Shown piece after piece: positions 44,475 through 52,259 of a DNA stretch of 64,000 nt. The first letter of the stretch is position 1. Every line of letters starts with the position of its first letter. Location: NCBI GenBank assembly GCA_017394515.1, contig JAFPXY010000029.1, positions 1-64,000 of the forward strand. The letters run 5' to 3'. A program made the position numbers and the translations under genes. The notes below the pieces were generated by a model. It made no database searches, was not told the DNA's origin, and worked only from the letters and a program-made list of their open reading frames with translations. This stretch comes from Bacillota bacterium (GTDB lineage: Bacteria > Bacillota > Clostridia > Peptostreptococcales > Anaerovoracaceae).

Positions 44475-44508
44475 TTCAGAAATTTCTGAACATTCCGAAT
44501 GTTCTGAA
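44475..44508. repeat. Pair of overlapping palindromes
   Basis: TTCAGAAATTTCTGAA (44475-44490) is a perfect 16-base palindrome. It overlaps GAACATTC-C-GAATGTTC (44488-44504), an 8+1+8 palindrome. The heptamer TTCTGAA also recurs on both flanks of the second. This looks like a protein-binding site rather than a terminator, since no T-run follows. It is about 175 bases upstream of the XRE regulator. Confidence 0.55.
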
Positions 44509-44604
44509 TCCCCACTTTTCACTATGAAGGTTAGTTGTTTCAGTCGATATGAATACTGAATACGCACCAAAAATCAACCCCAGGTTGAGTTGGCTGTTAA
44601 AATA

Positions 44605-44657
44605 AGCGCTGGTCACAGGACAACAAATTTGCTATCATATACATGACAGCGCTGATC
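44605..44657 (+). promoter_or_regulatory. Promoter flanked by direct repeats AGCGCTGRTC
   Basis: AGCGCTGGTC (44605-44614) and AGCGCTGATC (44648-44657) match at 9 of 10 bases and sit 43 bases apart. Between them a plausible promoter reads TGGTCA (44610-44615), 17 bases, TATCAT (44633-44638). The first repeat overlaps the -35 and the second covers the early transcribed region, a layout that suits autorepression by the XRE protein encoded next. Confidence 0.5.
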
Positions 44658-44679
44658 TAAGCAAAAAAGGAGAAAAACA

Positions 44680-45702
44680 ATGGAACTTACAAATAAATTA
44701 CGCAGCCTGCGCACATCTCGCGGAATCACTCAGGAAGCTCTGGCCACAGCCATGGGAGTTACAGCTCAGGCGGTCTCCAAATGGGAGCGCGGAACCACAA
44801 TGCCGGACGTGAGTATTTTGCCGGAATTGGCGGTATTTTTCGGAGTGTCTCTGGACGAGCTTTTCGGCCTCACGGAAGAAAAAGAATTTGACCGCATCCA
44901 GAACGTGATCTGGGACAAAAGACTTTTATCTCACGATGAATTCGACCAGGCAGAACGTTGGATCGATGAAAAGATCGCAGCAGGGTACCGCACAGCGGAA
45001 TGCCACAGACTGAAAGCTGACCTTTACAATCATCAGGCAGACTTCCTCAAGGAAGCTGCAGCTGAAGAGGCCAAGGCAGCTCTTGCTATCGATCCGAACA
45101 ACAGGGATGCACTTTCAGAACTTAATGGAGCCATGAATGGTTTCATTCCTGACTGGTGCGTGAGAAATCACTATAAACTGATAGAATACTTACAGGACTT
45201 CATCAAGAAGCATCCTGAAAACAGGAGCGCACACATGTGGCTACTGGATAATCTGTTTGACGACAGACGCTTCGATGAAGCGGAAGCAGTACTTAAGAGC
45301 ATGGCGAAGGTGGATGACTCATACCGTACGAATTTTTACAGGGGATTGATCCTCTGGTATCAGGGAAAGGCTGATGAGGCTCACGCAATCTGGGAGAAGC
45401 TCCCTGAAGAATTCCCGGAGGATTGGCTTGTATATCTGAGCCTTGCTGACGTGGCTGTCATGGAACTCAGATATGATGACGCCGTCGAGTTGTATCGTCA
45501 GGCAAAGGAGCACCAGCAGTCACCTAAATTCGTGGACTGTCTGGAATCCATGGCCATGGTATATGAGATACAGGGTAAATACGACGAAGCAATAAAAGCC
45601 CTTGAAGAGGAACTTGAACTCCTGGCCAACGAATGGGACACCACAGAGGGAGAGACCGCAGATAAAATCAAACGCTGGATCAAAGAACTTAAGGCAAAAT
45701 AA
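44680..45702 (+). CDS. XRE-family transcriptional regulator with TPR-like C-terminus
   Basis: 340 residues. A helix-turn-helix at residues 1-65 (LRSLRTSRGITQEALA, QAVSKWERGTTMPD) is followed by about 270 residues of tetratricopeptide-like helical pairs. Such regulators often sense peptides or partner proteins through the repeats. AAAAAAGGAG precedes the ATG. The repeats flanking its promoter may be its own binding sites. No target gene is evident; the DUF4256 gene downstream could be one. Confidence 0.85.
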   Translation: MELTNKLRSLRTSRGITQEALATAMGVTAQAVSKWERGTTMPDVSILPELAVFFGVSLDELFGLTEEKEFDRIQNVIWDKRLLSHDEFDQAERWIDEKIAAGYRTAECHRLKADLYNHQADFLKEAAAEEAKAALAIDPNNRDALSELNGAMNGFIPDWCVRNHYKLIEYLQDFIKKHPENRSAHMWLLDNLFDDRRFDEAEAVLKSMAKVDDSYRTNFYRGLILWYQGKADEAHAIWEKLPEEFPEDWLVYLSLADVAVMELRYDDAVELYRQAKEHQQSPKFVDCLESMAMVYEIQGKYDEAIKALEEELELLANEWDTTEGETADKIKRWIKELKAK

Positions 45703-45744
45703 ATAAAAAAGGCGAAGCAATTAAGCATGAGATGAGGTGCAATT

Positions 45745-46260
45745 ATGATCGAGATACTCAAGAAAAGATTTGAAGACAACATGACACGCCATCCCGGTCT
45801 GAAGTGGGAGGACGTCGAGGCGCGCTTAAGCGAAGGCGCCCTTGAGATATTAAAAAAGATGGAAGAGACCGGAGGAGAACCTGACACCATCGGAGTTGAT
45901 GCAGAGACCGGAAAACTCATCTTTTGCGACTGTTCGAAGGAAACGCCGGAAGGCAGAAGAAGTCTTTGCTACGATGAAGAGGCTTTGATGAAGCGCAAAA
46001 AAAATCCTCCTTCAGGAAGCGCCATGAAGCAAGCTGAGGATATAGGTGTTAAACTTATGCCGGAAGAACTGTATCGCAGACTGCAGGAGGTCGGCGAATT
46101 CGACCTTAAGACATCCAGTTGGATCGAAACTCCTGTCGATATCAGAAAACTGGGCGGCGCACTTTTTTGCGAGAGGCGCTATGGCGCAGTATTTACCTTC
46201 CATAACGGAGCAGATTCATATTATTCAGTACGCGGTTGGAGAGGGTACGTTCTGCTTTAA
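45745..46260 (+). CDS. DUF4256 family protein
   Basis: 171 residues. The sequence closely follows the DUF4256 pattern: NMTRHPGLKW near the start, TGGEPD, GRRSLCYDEEAL, FDLKTSSWIETP and RRYGAVFTFHNGADSYY. The family has no known function and is soluble. It lies 42 bases after the XRE gene and before a terminator. Confidence 0.9.
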   Translation: MIEILKKRFEDNMTRHPGLKWEDVEARLSEGALEILKKMEETGGEPDTIGVDAETGKLIFCDCSKETPEGRRSLCYDEEALMKRKKNPPSGSAMKQAEDIGVKLMPEELYRRLQEVGEFDLKTSSWIETPVDIRKLGGALFCERRYGAVFTFHNGADSYYSVRGWRGYVLL

Positions 46261-46280
46261 AATATGCAAAAAATTAAATT

Positions 46281-46314
46281 ACTCCATGCCGAAAAATCGG
46301 TGTGGAGTTTTTTT
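46281..46314 (+). terminator. Rho-independent terminator
   Basis: ACTCCATGCCGA pairs with TCGGTGTGGAGT (two G-U pairs) around an AAAA loop, followed by seven T. Confidence 0.88.
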
Positions 46315-46323
46315 GAAACAAGT

Positions 46324-46378
46324 GGTTGACACGATGTCAACCAGGTGCTATAATACAAATAGTTGACACGGTGTCAAC
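46324..46378 (+). promoter_or_regulatory. Promoter with two TetR-type operators
   Basis: A perfect promoter reads TTGACA (46326-46331), 17 bases, TATAAT (46349-46354). Operator 1 is GGTTGACA-CGA-TGTCAACC (46324-46342), covering the -35. Operator 2 is GTTGACA-CGG-TGTCAAC (46362-46378), just after the start of transcription. The two share the same half-site. This is a textbook double operator for the TetR protein encoded next. Confidence 0.9.
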
Positions 46379-46401
46379 CAAAGTAAAAAGGAGATAACAC
46401 C

Positions 46402-47025
46402 ATGTTTAAAGGAACACCGGAAATCGTAGCACAGAGACGAGAGGAGATCGTCAATGCTTGCGAGAAGCTTTATCAGACCATGAGCTTCAAGGATATAAAA
46501 CTGAAGGACATCGGAACGGAGACGTCATTCTCCCGTCCGACCATATACAACTATTTCCAGACGAAGGAAGAGATATTCCTGGCGCTTTTCGAAAGAGAGT
46601 ACATAAGATGGAACGCTGATCTGGAGAGCATTCTTAACAGTGACCAAAGGTACACCAGAGATCAACTAGCCGAGCAGATCGCGAAAACTCTTGAGAAACG
46701 AGAACAGCTCTTGAAACTCCTTTCCATGAATACTTACGACATGGAAGCCGAGAGCCGCGAGGAACTGCTGGCAGACTTCAAGCACGCCTACGGAAAGTCC
46801 CTTGGGCTTTTCAGGGCGATCCTTAAGAAGCATTGCCCGGAGATAGCTGAAGCGGAATTGGAAGGAATCGTTTACGTGTTCTTCCCATTCATGTTCGGCA
46901 TCTATCCCTACTCGGAGGTGACTGAGAAACAGAAGAAGGCTATGGAAGCTGCCCAGGTAGGCTTCCGGAAGCACACGATCTACGAAATAACATATAACTG
47001 CTTAATCAAGCTTTTGAATAATTAA
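46402..47025 (+). CDS. TetR-family repressor
   Basis: 207 residues. The N-terminal helix-turn-helix spans about residues 10-55 (FKDIKLKDIGTETSFSRPTI, YNYFQTKEEIF). The C-terminal ligand domain is helical and of normal length. AAAAGGAG precedes the ATG. Its own promoter holds two palindromic operators, so it most likely represses itself and the flavodoxin and aldo/keto reductase genes that follow without a terminator. Confidence 0.92.
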   Translation: MFKGTPEIVAQRREEIVNACEKLYQTMSFKDIKLKDIGTETSFSRPTIYNYFQTKEEIFLALFEREYIRWNADLESILNSDQRYTRDQLAEQIAKTLEKREQLLKLLSMNTYDMEAESREELLADFKHAYGKSLGLFRAILKKHCPEIAEAELEGIVYVFFPFMFGIYPYSEVTEKQKKAMEAAQVGFRKHTIYEITYNCLIKLLNN

Positions 47026-47038
47026 TGAGGAGGACCAA

Positions 47039-47518
47039 ATGGCAAATAAGATATTAGTGGCGGTGTTTTCCGCCAGCGGAGTGACTAAGAAAGTAGGACA
47101 GGAGATCGCGAGGATTTCCGGAGGAGATTTCTTCGAGATCGAACCTAAAGAAAAATACACAAAGAGCGACCTTAACTGGCTCAGCAGAAAGAGCCGCAGC
47201 AGCGTGGAGATGAATGATCCATCCAGCAGACCGGAGATCGCAACAAGCGTTTCCAACATGGACGAATACGACACGGTAATCATAGGCTTTCCCATCTGGT
47301 GGGGCGTCGCACCCAGGATCATCGAGACCTTCCTGGAGAGCTATGATTTCTCCGGAAAGACCATCGTTCCGTTCTGCACCTCAGGCGGAAGCGGCGTAGG
47401 AAGCAGCGACATAGCGCTTCACAAGAATGTACGCGGAAACGTCAGATGGAAGGACGGCGTCCAAATCAACCGCCCCAACGAAAAGACCATTAAAAAGTGG
47501 CTTGAAGAAGTCCTTTAA
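47039..47518 (+). CDS. Flavodoxin
   Basis: 159 residues, cytosolic. The phosphate loop FSASGVTKKVG (residues 9-19) differs from the usual T/SxTGxT by having Val, and FPIWWGVAPRI is the tryptophan flavin-stacking segment typical of the flavodoxin_4 branch. It carries FMN and serves as an electron carrier. It follows the TetR gene by 13 bases. An exported version of the same fold is encoded at 49218. Confidence 0.9.
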   Translation: MANKILVAVFSASGVTKKVGQEIARISGGDFFEIEPKEKYTKSDLNWLSRKSRSSVEMNDPSSRPEIATSVSNMDEYDTVIIGFPIWWGVAPRIIETFLESYDFSGKTIVPFCTSGGSGVGSSDIALHKNVRGNVRWKDGVQINRPNEKTIKKWLEEVL

Positions 47519-47554
47519 AATAATTGAAACAATCAAATGGAAAGGAGTCATAAA

Positions 47555-48694
47555 ATGAAGAATTTAGGTTTTGGTATGATGAGACTGCCGGTCATCTCCG
47601 GCCCGACGGATTTTGACTATGAGCAGCTGAATGCTATGGTAGATGCTTTCCTGGAAGCAGGCTACACATACTTTGATACGAGTTTTGTATATCACGATGG
47701 CAAGAGTGAAGGGGCTACCCGCAAGGCCCTTGTGGAGCGCCACCCGAGAGATAGCTTCACTGTAGCCACCAAGTTCCCGACCTTCATGCTCATCCCCGAG
47801 GAGAAGATCGAGGAGACATTCCAGAGCCAGCTGGACAATCTGGGCGTGGACTATGTGGACTATTATCTTCTTCATAACATCCAGACCGTTTACTATGACG
47901 GATACGATGGAAAGGGCGGCATCGTCAAAACCACAAATCTCTTTGAACATGCAAAAAACTGGCTCGCTGAGGGTAAGATCCGCCACCTGGGCATTTCATT
48001 CCATTCCTCAGCTAAATTATTGGACCGCGTGCTTACCGAGCATCCCGAGATCGAATTCGTACAGATTGCCCTCAATCCCATCGATTGGGACAGCGAACTC
48101 GTACAGGCAAAGGCTTGCTACGATGTGATCCGCAAGCATGGTCGCAAGGTTGTAATCATGGAAGCCGTAAAGGGCGGCGGCCTTGCAAAGCTTCCCGAAG
48201 AAGCCGAAACCCTTCTTAAGGCAGCACATCCTGACTGGTCTATCGCATCCTGGTCTGTACGCTTCTGCCTCGAACTGGAAGATGTTATCGCAGTTCTTTC
48301 AGGCATGAGCACTTTAGAGCAGGTCAAGGACAACACAGCTACCAGCAATGCTGCAGAAAAGCTAACCGAAGAAGACCACAAAGTGCTGGCCGAAGCTATG
48401 CGCATTTATCGTGAGAGCGCGCCCATCAAGCAGAGCGAGATCGAACAGTACAAAGACCTCATGTATCACGGCGTTCCTGTAAGCGCTATCCTTCAGGCCT
48501 ACAGCATCTGCCAGATCCAGCCGGATCCCGGTTTCTCCGACGATAACAACTATCTGAAGAATGCTTTTGCTGAAGAAGAAAAGGTAGACTTCCACAATGG
48601 ACTGGAAAAGCAGGAAGTGATCACCGAGGACGGCAGAGACATCACTGAAATGGTTGAAAAGGCAGTCGCTTGGCTGACAGAGCACAGCTTCTAA
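47555..48694 (+). CDS. Aldo/keto reductase
   Basis: 379 residues from the ATG at 47555, which follows AAAGGAG. The family's catalytic residues are visible: Asp and Tyr in FDTSFVYHDG, Lys in ATKFP, and His in YYLLHNI. A helical extension of about 100 residues follows the barrel; unlike many clostridial homologues it lacks a C-terminal CxxCxxC ferredoxin-like motif. It uses NADPH to reduce carbonyls. It belongs to the TetR-controlled group with the flavodoxin. Confidence 0.9.
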   Translation: MKNLGFGMMRLPVISGPTDFDYEQLNAMVDAFLEAGYTYFDTSFVYHDGKSEGATRKALVERHPRDSFTVATKFPTFMLIPEEKIEETFQSQLDNLGVDYVDYYLLHNIQTVYYDGYDGKGGIVKTTNLFEHAKNWLAEGKIRHLGISFHSSAKLLDRVLTEHPEIEFVQIALNPIDWDSELVQAKACYDVIRKHGRKVVIMEAVKGGGLAKLPEEAETLLKAAHPDWSIASWSVRFCLELEDVIAVLSGMSTLEQVKDNTATSNAAEKLTEEDHKVLAEAMRIYRESAPIKQSEIEQYKDLMYHGVPVSAILQAYSICQIQPDPGFSDDNNYLKNAFAEEEKVDFHNGLEKQEVITEDGRDITEMVEKAVAWLTEHSF

Positions 48695-48710
48695 TAAATA
48701 AGGTATAAGC

Positions 48711-48789
48711 GGAAGAGGGCTATGAAAAGTATGAGTATTTCATTCCTTTCAATGGCCCTGAGAAAGTAGATTTGGAGGAAATAGAATAA
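48711..48789 (+). pseudogene. Possible remnant of a gene's 3' end
   Basis: From about 48711 to a TAA at 48787 one frame stays open without a start and reads as plausible protein (EGYEKYEYFIPFNG, then EKVDLEEIE). The stop overlaps the cupin ATG as TAATG. It may be the tail of a deleted gene that was once coupled to the cupin. The stretch is short and chance cannot be excluded. Confidence 0.3.
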
Positions 48790-49205
48790 TGGAAAAAGAT
48801 AAATATCAGGAGAGCATATTTTTCCCTATCGGAGAGCCCAATCCCTATGGAGAGTTTTTTGTGGGACAGAGCTATCTGGCACCGCTGACACTGGAGCAGG
48901 TGCCGGTATTCAACGTGACTTTTGAGCCCGGATGCCGCAACAACTGGCATATCCATCACGCCAAGTCCGGCGGCGGTCAGATGCTAATCTGCGTCGGCGG
49001 CAGAGGCTATTACCAGGAGTGGGGCAAGGAAGCAGTGGAGATGACTCCGGGAACCATAATCAACATTCCCGCGGAGGTCAAGCATTGGCACGGGGCAGCG
49101 CCTGACTCATGGTTCTCACATCTGGCCCTTGAGATCCCCGGTGAAGAGGGCAGCAACGAGTGGCTGGAAGCTGTATCAGATGAAGACTATAACAAGCTTA
49201 AATAG
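48789..49205 (+). CDS. Cupin-domain protein
   Basis: 138 residues forming a single cupin barrel. The metal-binding motif is in NNWHIHHA (His54, His56, His57) with a later His pair in VKHWHGA. An upstream TTGGAGGAAAT provides the ribosome site. Homologues often accompany carboxymuconolactone decarboxylase-like or reductase genes; the substrate is unknown. It lies between the aldo/keto reductase and an exported flavodoxin. Confidence 0.88.
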   Translation: MEKDKYQESIFFPIGEPNPYGEFFVGQSYLAPLTLEQVPVFNVTFEPGCRNNWHIHHAKSGGGQMLICVGGRGYYQEWGKEAVEMTPGTIINIPAEVKHWHGAAPDSWFSHLALEIPGEEGSNEWLEAVSDEDYNKLK

Positions 49206-49217
49206 CAGGAGCGCAGC

Positions 49218-49880
49218 ATGAAAAAACTTTTGGCAATAATATTAACACTTTTACTGGTTCTGGGGCTTGCGGCCTGCGGAGGAAGCAGCGAGGAGCCTGC
49301 TGAAGAAAGCACACCTGAAACCACAGCAGAAGCAGAAACTGAGACTCCGACAGATGATGCTGAAGAGGAGGGCACCGAGGCAACTGAGCCCGAAACTAGT
49401 GAAGAAGGCAAGACCCTGGTAGTATATTTTTCCGCCACCGGAACCACCAAGGGCGTCGCAGAAAAGATCGCAGCCATCACAGGCGCAGACATCTACGAGA
49501 TCGAGGCAGCCCAGGAATATACATCTGATGATCTGAACTATAACGATCCCAACAGCCGCACATCCATGGAGCAGGACGACTCAGATTTCAGAACTGAGAT
49601 CGGAAGCGACCCGGTATCCCTCGACGGATATACCACGGTCTACATCGGCTATCCCATCTGGTGGGGCGAGGAACCCAGAATCATGGACACCTTCGTTGAG
49701 AGCTATAACTTCGATGGAATCACCATGATACCTTTCTGCACATCAGGAAGCAGCGGCATCGGAAGAAGCAGTGAGCACCTTAAGACTAACGCCGGAACCG
49801 GCAACTGGCTTGACGGCCAGAGGTTCAGCGGAAGTACCACCGAAGATGAACTTCGTGAGTGGATCGAAGGCTTGCAGTAA
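49218..49880 (+). CDS. Exported flavodoxin lipoprotein
   Basis: 220 residues. A lipoprotein signal ends at LAAC (Cys20). An extremely acidic Glu/Thr linker (about residues 24-64) follows, then a complete flavodoxin domain with the FMN loop VVYFSATGTTKGVA and YPIWWGEEPRI. The protein should sit on the outer face of the membrane. Flavodoxins normally work in the cytosol, so this suggests electron transfer outside the membrane or flavin binding there. It is 12 bases after the cupin gene. Confidence 0.9.
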   Translation: MKKLLAIILTLLLVLGLAACGGSSEEPAEESTPETTAEAETETPTDDAEEEGTEATEPETSEEGKTLVVYFSATGTTKGVAEKIAAITGADIYEIEAAQEYTSDDLNYNDPNSRTSMEQDDSDFRTEIGSDPVSLDGYTTVYIGYPIWWGEEPRIMDTFVESYNFDGITMIPFCTSGSSGIGRSSEHLKTNAGTGNWLDGQRFSGSTTEDELREWIEGLQ

Positions 49881-49893
49881 GGGAGGAGATCAA

Positions 49894-50427
49894 GTGAAGA
49901 TAACGATACTTTTCGGAAGCCCTAACAGAAGAGGCTCCACCAGAATGCTCACGGATGAGTTTATCAAAGGCGCCGAAGAAGCCGGACACACCTGTGAAGT
50001 GATAGATGTGTGCCACGCCGATATACATCCTTGCATCGGATGCGTAGCCTGCGGTTATGAAGGCCCTTGCGTCCAAAAAGACGATGTGGAGATCATTCGC
50101 AAAAAACTCCTCCAAACTGATATGGTCGTCTTTGCAACGCCTCTTTACTATTACGGTATGAGCGCTCAGATGAAGACCATGGTGGATAGGTTTTGCGCAT
50201 TTAACAGCAGCCTGAACAGCAGACACCTCAAGTCGGCACTTTTGACGGTAGCGTGGAACGCAGACGACTGGACTTTTGAAGCCCTTGAATCACACTACAA
50301 AACTCTGGTCCGCTATATCAATTTCGATGACAAAGGTATGGTTCTGGGATATGGCTGCGGAGCCCCTGAAATGACGAGAAGGAGCCGCTACCTCAAGGAA
50401 GCATATCTTCTTGGAAAATCACTATAA
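49894..50427 (+). CDS. Flavodoxin-fold NAD(P)H-dependent FMN reductase
   Basis: 177 residues from the GTG at 49894, chosen because GGGAGGAG sits just upstream and the family's start (MKITILFGSPNRRGSTRML) follows. Cysteines in CIGCVACGYEGPC resemble those in the enzyme at 5866. It likely supplies electrons to flavins or small quinones in the cytosol. It begins 13 bases after the exported flavodoxin and is followed by a terminator. Confidence 0.88.
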   Translation: MKITILFGSPNRRGSTRMLTDEFIKGAEEAGHTCEVIDVCHADIHPCIGCVACGYEGPCVQKDDVEIIRKKLLQTDMVVFATPLYYYGMSAQMKTMVDRFCAFNSSLNSRHLKSALLTVAWNADDWTFEALESHYKTLVRYINFDDKGMVLGYGCGAPEMTRRSRYLKEAYLLGKSL

Positions 50428-50434
50428 AACATTC

Positions 50435-50460
50435 AAGCCACAGAATTTTCTGTGGCTTTT
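50435..50460 (+). terminator. Rho-independent terminator
   Basis: AAGCCACAG paired with CTGTGGCTT, AATTTT loop, then a T-run. It ends the TetR-flavodoxin group. Confidence 0.88.
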
Positions 50461-50483
50461 CTATACATAAAGCGCCGCTACTG

Positions 50484-50492
50484 TGATATACT
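50484..50492 (+). promoter_or_regulatory. Extended -10 promoter element
   Basis: TGATATACT about 45 bases before the gene at 50538. The -35 region is poor. Confidence 0.5.
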
Positions 50493-50537
50493 TATTATCA
50501 GAAAACCATAAGCAGAGCTTAAAGTAGGTGCAAAAAA

Positions 50538-51218
50538 ATGAAATTCAAAATTGATGAATCCATGAGAACCATAGGAATAACTGACGTGGTGTACGCCACC
50601 GCAAAAGGACTCGACGCCCATGCAATAATCCCAGAAGCTTTAGAGGACGAGATTCGGCAGATGGGCGAAGACGTGGTAAATGGCAAATACGACGACATAT
50701 ACAACAACGACGTGACGGAGGGCTACCGTGAGCTCATCAAGAAGGCAGGACGGTCGGTCAAGAAGAACCCACCAACAGCGCCGGGCTTCATCGATAACAT
50801 CAAGCACAGAGGCTCCATGCCGCGCATCAATTCCATCGTTGATGTGTATAACATCGAAAGCATCAGATCGTCACTGGCCATCGGTGGCCACGATCTGGAT
50901 TCAGTCCAAGGAGATATTATAGTCACGGTCTGCGGACAGGAAGACAGCTTCACAGCCATCGGAGGCAAGGAAAAGCATGTGGAGCCTATGGACTTTGTGT
51001 ATAGAGATGAAAAGGGCATACTGGCTTGGCTGGACGTGAGAGACAGCGAGTTCTATAAGATGTCGGATGAGACGAAGAACGTACTTTTCGTAATGCAGGG
51101 AAATGCCAACACCAGCGTGGAGTACAGACTAGAAGCCATGAAGCGCTTGGAGTGCGACCTTCGTCAGGTAAACCCGGGAATGGAATTCGAGGTCTGCGTG
51201 GCAAACCTAGATAAATAA
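50538..51218 (+). CDS. B3/B4 tRNA-binding-domain protein
   Basis: 226 residues. The central part (about residues 75-200) follows the B3/B4 domain of the phenylalanyl-tRNA synthetase beta chain (NPPTAPGFIDNIKHRGSMPR, then INSIVDVYNIES, and the ending LEAMKRLECDLRQ). Free-standing versions of this domain (COG3382) are widespread; related editing domains remove mischarged amino acids from tRNA, but the free-standing form has no settled role. It leads a small operon with the SRAP gene. Confidence 0.85.
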   Translation: MKFKIDESMRTIGITDVVYATAKGLDAHAIIPEALEDEIRQMGEDVVNGKYDDIYNNDVTEGYRELIKKAGRSVKKNPPTAPGFIDNIKHRGSMPRINSIVDVYNIESIRSSLAIGGHDLDSVQGDIIVTVCGQEDSFTAIGGKEKHVEPMDFVYRDEKGILAWLDVRDSEFYKMSDETKNVLFVMQGNANTSVEYRLEAMKRLECDLRQVNPGMEFEVCVANLDK

Positions 51219-51237
51219 GAGCAGGAGAGCATACAAA

Positions 51238-51846
51238 ATGTGCTACAGATTCTATATAGATCTATTTTTCAAAAGAAAAGTGAATAAGCTGATGGCGGAG
51301 AAGGGCATCTTTGTGCCTGACAGGGACCTGGGCAAGCTCATCCTTCCAAGGGACGTGCACCCTACGGAGACCGCCCTGGTTATCGCAGGAGTCAAGGATC
51401 AGTTGGCAGCAGGGCCCATGAACTGGGGCTTCGCAAGCCCGGTGGACAAGGGCGTTCTGGCCAACGCCAGAGCCGAATCCGTTAAGGAAAAGTACAGCTT
51501 CTCCGATAGCTTCATGAAGAGGAGATGCGTGATCCCTACAAGCGGCTTTTATGAGTGGAACGTCCACAAAGCCAGATTTAAATTCTTCAGAGAAGACGAA
51601 GAGCCTGTCATGCTGGCAGGCATCTACAGAGTGGAAAGCGGCATCAGTAAGTTCACGGTGCTCACCAGAGAGGCTGTGGGATCCATGATCGGCATTCACG
51701 ACCGCATGCCGGTGACCCTCACAGGAGAGGAGATCCACCAGTGGATCAGAGACGACGACTACGCCGCAGACTTCTATAAAAGAGAGCCCGGTGAGCTCAT
51801 GAGAGAGCAGGACGATGGGCAGATCAGCATGGATTTTGGAATATAA
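51238..51846 (+). CDS. SRAP-domain abasic-site protein (YedK/HMCES family)
   Basis: 202 residues. The catalytic Cys2 directly follows Met1, the Asn in LANARAES and Glu in SGFYEWN are present, and the active-site His is in GIHDRMPV. YedK/HMCES proteins form a stable thiazolidine link with abasic sites in single-stranded DNA and protect replication. A GAGCAGGAG site precedes the ATG. The C-terminus GQISMDFGI resembles a hexapeptide beta-clamp motif. Confidence 0.92.
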   Translation: MCYRFYIDLFFKRKVNKLMAEKGIFVPDRDLGKLILPRDVHPTETALVIAGVKDQLAAGPMNWGFASPVDKGVLANARAESVKEKYSFSDSFMKRRCVIPTSGFYEWNVHKARFKFFREDEEPVMLAGIYRVESGISKFTVLTREAVGSMIGIHDRMPVTLTGEEIHQWIRDDDYAADFYKREPGELMREQDDGQISMDFGI

Positions 51847-51848
51847 AA

Positions 51849-52115
51849 ATGACAGATAAAAGTATAGAATTATACAATTTAATGGTGCAGCGCGGCTATC
51901 CCGAGGAGTTTTCGGAGCTCATCGCCAAGGAACTCAGCACGGAATATACCGCAGATCGCATGATGCGATACATAGGGCGCGAGCCGCATAGCCTTGTGGA
52001 CGTGGCCGACGAGATGCTTGCAATACTAAGCGATCGCGACCGCATCCGAGAGAAGCATGAGGCTGAGTACGCCCAGCAAAAAATCAACGAGCTCTACCGC
52101 GATATAAACGAGTAA
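51849..52115 (+). CDS. Small conserved protein, unknown function
   Basis: 88 residues, helical and charged. The pattern LYNLMVQRGYPEEFSELIAK followed by VDEMLAILSDRDRI-like text recalls hypothetical proteins I have seen in other Clostridia (here VADEMLAILSDRDRIREKHE). It begins two bases after the SRAP stop and ends before a terminator. No function can be given. Confidence 0.75.
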   Translation: MTDKSIELYNLMVQRGYPEEFSELIAKELSTEYTADRMMRYIGREPHSLVDVADEMLAILSDRDRIREKHEAEYAQQKINELYRDINE

Positions 52116-52122
52116 ATATAGT

Positions 52123-52156
52123 AAAGCTCTCACGACGGATAGTTATGAGGGCTTTT
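52123..52156 (+). terminator. Rho-independent terminator
   Basis: AAAGCTCTCA pairs with TGAGGGCTTT (one G-U), loop of 13 bases, then a short T-run. Confidence 0.8.
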
Positions 52157-52164
52157 GTTTTGCC

Positions 52165-52206
52165 TTGAAGCCATAGATAAACAGGTGTATAATTAGCCTA
52201 TAAACC
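52165..52206 (+). promoter_or_regulatory. Sigma-A promoter of the activator with overlapping regulatory repeat
   Basis: TTGAAG (52165-52170), 17 bases, TATAAT (52188-52193). The element GTATAATTAGCCTATAAACC (52187-52206) covers the -10 and start region. A near-identical copy lies at 54036-54056 ahead of the sigma-54 promoter. TATAAA and TTTATA arms around CCCA form a small palindrome just downstream. The activator binding here would block its own promoter. Confidence 0.7.
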
Positions 52207-52259
52207 CATTTATAACATTGATTTTTAAGCGCTGACTTGAGAATGAAAGGAAAACCAGT

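Noticed and set aside
44488-44504. GAACATTCCGAATGTTC as an SOS/LexA box
   Set aside because: Gram-positive LexA sites have GAAC-N4-GTTC; here the gap is nine bases.
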